From assembly GCA_047632595.1 (NCBI GenBank), contig JBLIDK010000085.1, positions 1 to 5,525 on the forward strand: a DNA stretch of 5,525 nt. Reading direction: 5' to 3'. This document shows positions 1-3,910 of the stretch, piece after piece. The stretch comes from JBLIDK01 sp047632595. GTDB lineage: Bacteria; Bacteroidota; Bacteroidia; Sphingobacteriales; Sphingobacteriaceae. The notes below the pieces were generated by a model. That model did no database searches, was not told the DNA's origin, and saw only the letters and a list, made by a program, of their open reading frames with translations. The first letter of the stretch is position 1. Each line of letters starts with the position of its first letter. The position numbers and the translations under genes are program-made.

Positions 1-2
1 CA

Positions 3-32
3 GTAATTATTTTTTTTTTACAAAATAATTAC
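3..32. repeat. 11-bp perfect inverted repeat just upstream of the first gene
   Basis: GTAATTATTTT (3-13) is the exact reverse complement of AAAATAATTAC (22-32). The loop is eight bases and includes part of a T10 run (10-19). It ends four bases before the ATG at 37. It is almost pure A/T, so it is weak as an RNA hairpin and could be chance in such AT-rich DNA. It might be the end of a terminator for an upstream gene or a 5' leader hairpin. The left context is outside the window, so I cannot tell which. Confidence 0.35.
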
Positions 33-36
33 GAAA

Positions 37-489
37 ATGAAAAACATATTTTTGCCACTGATTTTTATCTTTATTGCTGGGATTTTTCAAAATGTACAAG
101 CTCAGCCTCCACAAGGAGAACCTTTAGTTTATCGACAATTTGGATGTTTAAAAGTACTACCGAATGACAAATACTATTTTTATTGTTATGATTGTGACGG
201 GTATATAAGAGATAATGGCTATTGCAATAGTGATGTAGCAGGTCAAACACTAAGAAGCGATTGTTTGGAATGTGTGGCATTTGGTATTACCAAACCAACA
301 GCATTTAAACAACTAACGGGACGTGACATAAGTAATTTAAATTATCCAGTATATTTAATGAATGTTCCTCAAACAGGAATTAGAATGTTTGTAAAGGAAT
401 TTTTTATAGAAGATGTTCTTGATGATGAAGGAAATGCAGTAAAGAAAATCTCTTTTACACCTTTAGATTTAGAATCTTTACCATTTTAG
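37..489 (+). CDS. Small exported cysteine-rich protein of unknown function
   Basis: I do not recognise this 150-residue protein. It opens with a clear Sec signal peptide: MKN, a hydrophobic core at residues 4-18, and a likely cleavage after VQA (residue 22), leaving a mature N-terminal Gln, which is common in Bacteroidota. There is no lipobox Cys, so it is not a lipoprotein, and no T9SS sorting domain, so the periplasm is the likely location. The mature part has six cysteines, at 37, 50, 53, 63, 76 and 79, with two CxxC pairs (CYDC at 50-53, CLEC at 76-79). All lie in the first half of the mature chain. They could form three disulfides or a metal site; I infer this from spacing only. The C-terminal half (about 100-150) has no Cys and looks beta-rich with an acidic stretch (EDVLDDEGN). 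The start is preceded by A-rich sequence (acgaaaATG) without a Shine-Dalgarno. The next gene follows 51 nt downstream on the same strand, behind a strong hairpin. Confidence 0.85.
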   Translation: MKNIFLPLIFIFIAGIFQNVQAQPPQGEPLVYRQFGCLKVLPNDKYYFYCYDCDGYIRDNGYCNSDVAGQTLRSDCLECVAFGITKPTAFKQLTGRDISNLNYPVYLMNVPQTGIRMFVKEFFIEDVLDDEGNAVKKISFTPLDLESLPF

Positions 490-493
490 CAAT

Positions 494-528
494 ATATACC
501 AGTGCATTCTATGAATGCACTGGTATAT
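494..528 (+). terminator. Perfect 16-bp hairpin between the two exported-protein genes (terminator or attenuator)
   Basis: ATATACCAGTGCATTC (494-509) and GAATGCACTGGTATAT (513-528) are perfect reverse complements around a 3-nt loop (tat). It begins five bases after the stop codon of the first gene and ends 12 bases before the ATG of the second. This is by far the strongest simple hairpin in the left half. The downstream sequence is taaaacagaaaa, so there is no U-tract on either strand. A classic intrinsic terminator is therefore not clear. It may be a U-less terminator, an attenuator, or a stabiliser of the upstream mRNA 3' end. Confidence 0.6.
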
Positions 529-540
529 TAAAACAGAAAA

Positions 541-2205
541 ATGAAATATTTACTACCATTAATAATACTTTCTACATCTCTATCAACATATTCTCAGTCC
601 TTTCTAAAAACGATTAGTGCTGAAGCTGACGTCCAAGGTCAAAATATTGCTATATCAAAAGAATTTAATCAGACATCAATGATCGGATTTTATAAATCTG
701 AGGCTAAAACAAATGGTCAAATTTTAACATTTTTAAATGACCAAGACGGTTTTTTAGTAGCAAACACTTTAAACGGAGAATTAAAATTTGCATTATCTTT
801 TTCAAGTAATGACTACTTAAGAATGGAAGATGTTTTAATTGATAATAATGGCAATACCGTTGTAATAGGATTGTACACTGGTGATACCTTAAGAGTTGCC
901 GACAAATTTTATCCGTCAAATGATAGTATATCTACTTTTATTTTGAAATTTAATTCAATAGGACAAATAATTCAAGAAAAAATAATTAGAAGTAATGATT
1001 GGGTTCAGTTACGTTCTATAAAAGAAGCTAGTAATGGTGATTTCTACATAGGAGGGGTGTTTTTTGATGAATTTAGGTATGATGACAGTTTGTTTAAGAA
1101 TGTAAGGCCGATACCTCCTACAGATATTGATGCCGACATGATAATACTACAAGTTGATAATGACTTTAAATTAATTCGTGGAAAAAATATAGGGAGCGAA
1201 AAATATGATCAAATAAATAAGTTAGTCATTGATAATTTGAATAATATATACGTTGGGGGGCGAACAGAAGGGTTTTCTATTATAGATACCACGATAATAA
1301 CAGATAGTGAGAATTCCATATTTATGAAGTTTGATAGTGTATTGAACTTTCAATGGTTTAAAGTTGGATTAAGTAATAATTTTAATGAGGTTCATAGCAT
1401 GATTATTGATAATGAAAATAATTTAATAGTGGGCGGAGATTATTTTGGTCAAATAATAATTGATTCTGATACAATTAATTCATCTGGTTCCGATAAACGT
1501 TGCTATATCACCAAAATTAATAGTGCTGATAGTTTAATTTATTTATCTGGACTTGATTTTAATACAAGTGCCTCAATAGGAATTAAGTTTATTGCCATTG
1601 CGCCTTTAAATGCCGTAGTTTTTGGAGGAAATTATGGTAATACTTTTTTTATTTTAGATTCAAGTGCAACCAAAACAAATTTTCCACGCGGTTATTCAGT
1701 ATTAATGAATGAAAATGGTGAATTTTTGGACTTTTACACCTTGGATGGCAGTAAATCATCTGGAATTCATGATTTAGCAATAATAGATAGTTCTATGTTC
1801 TATACGGGATATTTTAGTGATACAACTTATTTCGGAGAACAAGGGTTAATTAAAACGGAAAACAATCAAGTTGTTAATGATGATGGGTATATGTGGAAAA
1901 CAACTTATTATCATAAAAGGCGAACGAAACCAACAAGTGTTCGATACGTAGCTTCAAAAGTTGTGAAGCATTACGTTTATCCGAACCCAATAAGAACAAC
2001 TGGTAAATTAAAAATTATACCACAACTAGAAGGCTTTTACACTTTGACCATAGTTAACGCTTTAGGTCAGGTTTTTTATAATAATGAACATTTCGGAATT
2101 ACAGCTGAAATACAAATTCCTCAAAGAATTGGAAATGGTGTTTATTGGCTTGTAATTAAAGGAAAAGAAAGTTCATTAAGTATGCCATTTGTGGTTGAGG
2201 ATTAA
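541..2205 (+). CDS. Exported seven-bladed beta-propeller protein with T9SS type A sorting domain
   Basis: The 554-residue protein starts with a Sec signal peptide (residues 1 to about 18, core LLPLIILSTSL). Residues 35-455 hold about seven divergent repeats of 45-58 residues, at roughly 35-85, 95-146, 157-214, 225-273, 284-335, 349-400 and 409-455. Each has a strand ending near 'IDNxNNhhVGG', a second strand, and a closing 'FhhKhN..G.h' strand. Clear examples are IDNLNNIYVGG (230-240) and IDNENNLIVGG (289-299). This resembles SBBP-type beta-propeller repeats, so I infer a seven-bladed propeller. A short basic linker (458-478, HKRRTKP) leads to a Por secretion C-terminal sorting domain of type A (about 479-554), recognised by VYPNP at 479-483, NALGQVFY, GNGVYWLVIKG and a final beta strand. 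That family directs export by the type IX secretion system, with anchoring at the surface or release. No catalytic motif is visible, so binding or adhesion is more likely than enzymatic activity. The ATG follows A-rich DNA (aaacagaaaa), and the gene may be co-transcribed with the gene upstream. Confidence 0.9.
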   Translation: MKYLLPLIILSTSLSTYSQSFLKTISAEADVQGQNIAISKEFNQTSMIGFYKSEAKTNGQILTFLNDQDGFLVANTLNGELKFALSFSSNDYLRMEDVLIDNNGNTVVIGLYTGDTLRVADKFYPSNDSISTFILKFNSIGQIIQEKIIRSNDWVQLRSIKEASNGDFYIGGVFFDEFRYDDSLFKNVRPIPPTDIDADMIILQVDNDFKLIRGKNIGSEKYDQINKLVIDNLNNIYVGGRTEGFSIIDTTIITDSENSIFMKFDSVLNFQWFKVGLSNNFNEVHSMIIDNENNLIVGGDYFGQIIIDSDTINSSGSDKRCYITKINSADSLIYLSGLDFNTSASIGIKFIAIAPLNAVVFGGNYGNTFFILDSSATKTNFPRGYSVLMNENGEFLDFYTLDGSKSSGIHDLAIIDSSMFYTGYFSDTTYFGEQGLIKTENNQVVNDDGYMWKTTYYHKRRTKPTSVRYVASKVVKHYVYPNPIRTTGKLKIIPQLEGFYTLTIVNALGQVFYNNEHFGITAEIQIPQRIGNGVYWLVIKGKESSLSMPFVVED

Positions 2206-2230
2206 AACTTATACGAATCTAACTCAAAAA

Positions 2231-2359
2231 CAGATTGACATTTTATAGTGTTTCATATTCAAGATCTGCAGCGAAGGAATATAGAAACACAAATCCGATT
2301 GCCATTAAGAACTTCTACTTTTGGCAAGCAAAACTGAAGTTCTATAAAATATCAATCTG
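2231..2359. repeat. Three-way-junction-like element: 18-nt inverted arms around two hairpins
   Basis: CAGATTGACATTTTATAG (2231-2248) pairs with CTATAAAATATCAATCTG (2342-2359) at 17 of 18 positions. Inside are hairpin A, GTGTTTCATATTC (2248-2260) with GAATATAGAAACAC (2277-2290), which has one bulged base, and hairpin B, AGAACTTC (2308-2315) with GAAGTTCT (2336-2343). Hairpin B extends inward through TTTTG/CAAAA. The arms and hairpin B share two bases at 2342-2343. The fold suggests a structured RNA or a palindromic mobile element; no known family is recognised. Confidence 0.55.
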
Positions 2360-2365
2360 CATTTG
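2290..2365 (+). repeat. 75-nt direct repeat, copy 1
   Basis: This shares CAAATCC, then CATTAAGAAC at the same offset, and a 30-nt tail (2336-2365) with the copy at 2507-2581. The tails match at 28 of 30 positions. The middle differs in sequence but can form a hairpin in both copies. The tail contains the 18-nt motif that is also present inverted at 2231-2248. Confidence 0.75.
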
Positions 2366-2379
2366 TTCCAAAATTTTAC

Positions 2380-2443
2380 AGCTCGACATATTATAGTTTT
2401 CTGTTTGTTTGAAAAACGAACTAGAAAAACTTTATGGCGAGCT
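2380..2443. repeat. Imperfect 64-nt palindrome
   Basis: AGCTCGACATA (2380-2390) pairs with TATGGCGAGCT (2433-2443) with one mismatch. Complementarity continues inward with small bulges (AGTTTTCT and GTTTGTTT on the left against AACGAACT and AGAAAAACT on the right) to a tip near 2411. It lies between the two direct repeats. No U-tract follows on either strand, so it is not an obvious terminator. Confidence 0.5.
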
Positions 2444-2484
2444 TATTAATTGGCAATTAGTTGTTTAGTTAAATGAATTTCTTG

Positions 2485-2525
2485 TTAATGCATTTTGCTT
2501 TTAAAGCAAATCCAAAATGCATTAA
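2485..2525. repeat. 13-bp perfect inverted repeat with an inner palindrome
   Basis: TTAATGCATTTTG (2485-2497) is the exact reverse complement of CAAAATGCATTAA (2513-2525). The span contains a second, competing palindrome, TTTGCTTT-T-AAAGCAAA (2494-2510). The right arm overlaps the start of repeat copy 2, so this hairpin and the hairpin inside copy 2 sit side by side. Confidence 0.55.
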
Positions 2526-2581
2526 GAACATCTATGTTGCCAAACCAGCATGAAGTTCTATAAAATGTCAATCTGCACTTG
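2507..2581 (+). repeat. 75-nt direct repeat, copy 2
   Basis: This is the partner of 2290-2365, displaced by about 217 bp. Its 18-nt segment CTATAAAATGTCAATCTG (2558-2575) is a perfect reverse complement of 2231-2248, a better match than copy 1. Its inner hairpin uses AGAAC (2525-2529) with GTTCT (2555-2559), and ATGTTG with CAGCAT. It stops 15 bases before the terminator at 2597. Confidence 0.75.
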
Positions 2582-2596
2582 GATATAGCGGGTACA

Positions 2597-2632
2597 AAAA
2601 AACCCTTACCGAATAAACGATAAGGGTTTTTT
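2597..2632. terminator. Bidirectional intrinsic terminator ending the rpsF-rpsR-rplI operon
   Basis: AAAAAACCCTTA (2597-2608) and TAAGGGTTTTTT (2621-2632) form a 12-bp stem with a 12-nt loop. On the minus strand the stem runs into seven T's, 20 nt after the rplI stop codon. On the plus strand it ends in six T's, so it can also stop transcripts coming from the exported-protein genes or the repeat region. It is well placed between convergent units. Confidence 0.92.
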
Positions 2633-2652
2633 AAATTGTTGAGTGAGCTATT

Positions 2653-3096
2653 TTACTCTGCTATTACTTCAAAAGTAATATTAGCCTTCACTTCTTTGTG
2701 CAAGTCTATAGTTGCTGTGTATTCACCTATAGTTTTAATTGCATCCTTTATATCAATTTTACGTCTGTCAACTTCATGACCTGCTTTAGAAAGAGCTTCA
2801 GCAATTTGGATATTGGTAACTGCACCAAATATCTTTCCGCTTTCACCTACTTTAGCTCCAACTTTAAGAGTTAATCCCTCTAGAGTTTTAAGTAATGCTC
2901 CTGCATCTTCTTTTTGCTTAGCAAGCTTCATTCCAGCTTGACGTAAATTTTCTTCTACTACTTTTCTGTTCGAAGGAGTTGCAATAATTGCTTTTCCTTG
3001 AGGAATAAGGTAATTTCTACCAAATCCAGGCTTTACTTTAACGATGTCGTTTTTGTAGCCTACAAACTTTATATCTTCTTTAAGAATTACTTCCAT
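2653..3096 (-). CDS. rplI: Large ribosomal subunit protein bL9
   Basis: The 147-residue product matches bL9 in length and layout. The N-terminal RNA-binding domain begins MEVILKEDIKFVGYKNDIV and carries the family signature KVKPGFGRNYLIPQGKA (about residues 20-36). A long connecting helix follows (about 41-75, rich in Lys, Glu and Ala), then the C-terminal domain with IFGAVTNIQIAEAL and a terminal beta strand. In the ribosome, bL9 sits at the base of the L1 stalk on 23S rRNA and its elongated arm reaches away from the subunit. It is the last gene of the rpsF-rpsR-rplI operon, 12 nt after rpsR, and is followed by a terminator. Unusually for Bacteroidota, its ATG has a full Shine-Dalgarno, AGGAGG. 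Confidence 0.98.
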   Translation of the reverse strand: MEVILKEDIKFVGYKNDIVKVKPGFGRNYLIPQGKAIIATPSNRKVVEENLRQAGMKLAKQKEDAGALLKTLEGLTLKVGAKVGESGKIFGAVTNIQIAEALSKAGHEVDRRKIDIKDAIKTIGEYTATIDLHKEVKANITFEVIAE

Positions 3097-3104
3097 TTTA
3101 TATT

Positions 3105-3110
3105 CCTCCT
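3105..3110 (-). promoter_or_regulatory. Full Shine-Dalgarno AGGAGG for rplI, overlapping the rpsR stop
   Basis: On the minus strand the sequence reads TAGGAGGAATATAAAATG. AGGAGG lies 8 nt before the rplI ATG, and its first two bases are the last two of the rpsR TAG stop. This is a complete match to the 16S anti-Shine-Dalgarno at standard spacing. The rpsF, dnaX and both exported-protein starts have nothing comparable. It sets the rplI start and suggests coupling to rpsR termination. Confidence 0.85.
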
Positions 3111-3372
3111 ATTTTAAACCGTCTGCAACATAAGGTAGTAAACCAACTTGTCTCGCACGTTTTACCGCTTGAGCAACTTTACGTTGGTATTTTAATGAAG
3201 TACCAGTGATACGTCTAGGAAGTAATTTTCCTTGCTCATTGATAAACTTCATTAAGAAAGTTTCATCCTTGTAGTCGATGTATTTAATACCGTTTTTCTT
3301 AAAACGGCAATATTTCTTCTTTCTGTCCTGAACTTCAGGAGGAGTTACGAATTTTAATTTCTTGTCAGCCAT
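3109..3372 (-). CDS. rpsR: Small ribosomal subunit protein bS18
   Basis: The 87-residue protein has the bS18 layout: a basic N-terminal tail, then CRFKKNGIKYIDYKDETFLMKF (about residues 22-43; the family often has a Cys here), then the signature GKLLPRRITGTSL (48-60) followed by KYQRKVAQAVKRARQVGLLPYV. bS18 forms a heterodimer with bS6 on the platform of the 30S subunit, near the 3' end of 16S rRNA. Its ATG overlaps the rpsF stop by one base (TAATG), which fits translational coupling of the two partners. A purine-rich stretch (agaggaaac) near the rpsF end may help initiation. Confidence 0.98.
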   Translation of the reverse strand: MADKKLKFVTPPEVQDRKKKYCRFKKNGIKYIDYKDETFLMKFINEQGKLLPRRITGTSLKYQRKVAQAVKRARQVGLLPYVADGLK

Positions 3373-3761
3373 TATTTTGTTTCCTCTTCTTTTTCTTCAG
3401 TAACTACAGGCTTTGCTTTTGCTTTGTCCTTTAATTTTGCTATACGCTTAATGCTATAAGCTATTGAATCTTTGTCTAGTCTAACTGTCATGAAACGTAA
3501 AAGACGTTCATCACGTTTTAAAGCTAGTTCTATCGGATTGATTATCTCTCCGCCTTCTACTTTAAATTCACATATGTAATAAAACCCTGTGCTCTTCTTA
3601 GCAATTGGGTACGCTAACTTGCGCATTCCCCAACTCTCGTCGTGAACTACCTTGGCTTTATGCTCCTTTAATATACCCTTGAATTCGTCAATTGCCGCTT
3701 TCAACTGGTCAGCCGATAAGACTGGGGTATAAATTAATACGACTTCGTATTGGTTTTGCAT
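3372..3761 (-). CDS. rpsF: Small ribosomal subunit protein bS6
   Basis: The 129-residue protein fits bS6. Residues 1-12 (MQNQYEVVLIYT) form the first strand, then comes a helix (about 17-34), WGMRKLAYPIAKKSTGFYYICEF (about 44-66, the core family motif) and a second helix leading to LKRDERLLRFMTVRLD (about 81-96). A charged tail rich in Lys and Glu (about 104-129, ending VTEEKEEETK) extends beyond the fold, as is common for this protein. bS6 pairs with bS18, encoded immediately downstream, on the 30S platform. It is the first gene of the operon, about 50 nt from a Bacteroidota-type promoter. The order rpsF-rpsR-rplI lacks the priB or ssb gene that often sits between rpsF and rpsR in other phyla. 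There is no Shine-Dalgarno before its ATG. Confidence 0.98.
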   Translation of the reverse strand: MQNQYEVVLIYTPVLSADQLKAAIDEFKGILKEHKAKVVHDESWGMRKLAYPIAKKSTGFYYICEFKVEGGEIINPIELALKRDERLLRFMTVRLDKDSIAYSIKRIAKLKDKAKAKPVVTEEKEEETK

Positions 3762-3795
3762 GATTGCTGTTATTGTTTAAAATTTGATTTTATAT

Positions 3796-3808
3796 CCGCA
3801 AAAAGCGG
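3796..3808 (-). promoter_or_regulatory. Short GC hairpin at the 5' end of the rpsF leader
   Basis: On the minus strand the leader reads CCGC-TTTTT-GCGG, a 4-bp all-GC stem in otherwise AT-rich DNA, just past the predicted start of transcription. rpsF leaders in many bacteria carry a CCG-containing structure bound by the bS6:bS18 complex for feedback. The position and the CCG would suit that, but the wider fold of that motif is not evident here, so the autoregulatory reading is tentative. Confidence 0.3.
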
Positions 3809-3812
3809 GCTG

Positions 3813-3843
3813 CAAAGATAACGAGTTTATTTACAATAAACAA
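3813..3843 (-). promoter_or_regulatory. Bacteroidota-type promoter for rpsF-rpsR-rplI
   Basis: On the minus strand, TTG (plus 3841-3843), a 20-nt spacer and TATCTTTG (plus 3813-3820) match the Bacteroidota primary sigma consensus (TTG, 17-23 nt, TAnnTTTG) completely. Transcription should begin about five bases downstream, near 3808, giving a leader of about 47 nt before the rpsF ATG. Confidence 0.8.
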
Positions 3844-3898
3844 GAGCAAATCAACTGAAATACAAGTTAAAGTACTATCAAAACTTCATTTGATTTGA

Positions 3899-3906
3899 TA
3901 ACTTTA
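3899..3906 (+). promoter_or_regulatory. Possible -7 element for dnaX implying a leaderless mRNA
   Basis: TAACTTTA matches TAnnTTTG at seven of eight positions and ends 4 nt before the dnaX GTG. By analogy with the rpsF promoter, the start of transcription would be at or next to the start codon. No TTG lies at the expected upstream distance, so this is weak. The first TAA of this element is also the in-frame stop that limits the dnaX start. Confidence 0.3.
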
Positions 3907-3910
3907 CCCC

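Larger units (their letters stand above)
2206..2596. other. Gene-free, repeat-rich intergenic region
   Basis: No open reading frame of useful length exists on either strand. The stretch lies between the converging ends of the T9SS-protein gene and rplI. It contains an inverted copy of an 18-nt motif (2231-2248), two copies of a 75-nt repeat (2290-2365 and 2507-2581), an imperfect palindrome (2380-2443) and a 13-bp perfect hairpin (2485-2525). No tRNA or rRNA is visible. It could be a structured 3' UTR, a small RNA ending at the terminator at 2597-2632, or a decayed non-coding mobile element. No target-site duplication flanks the outer repeats. Confidence 0.6.

Noticed and set aside
71..919. 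Minus-strand open frames opposite the first two genes (71-280 and 704-919)
   Set aside because: They lie inside convincing plus-strand genes, have no domain or initiation signal, and have unnatural composition.
1255..1260. G6 run inside the propeller gene as a phase-variation tract
   Set aside because: It is too short to be strongly unstable and encodes the ordinary Gly-Gly of a blade motif.
2409..2468. Short plus-strand reading frame that looks protein-like (LKNELEKLYGELINWQLVV)
   Set aside because: It is only 19 codons, has no ATG, and overlaps the palindrome at 2380-2443. The adjoining frames are full of stops. It could be a gene remnant, but nothing supports that.
2206..2596. CRISPR array or insertion sequence
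   Set aside because: The repeats are too few, irregularly spaced and mixed in orientation for CRISPR. No transposase fragment or target-site duplication is visible for an IS.
3847..3897. CAAATCAA / TTGATTTG inverted repeat in the rpsF-dnaX gap as an operator
   Set aside because: Eight A/T-rich bases 35 nt apart are expected by chance here, and nothing else indicates a regulator site.
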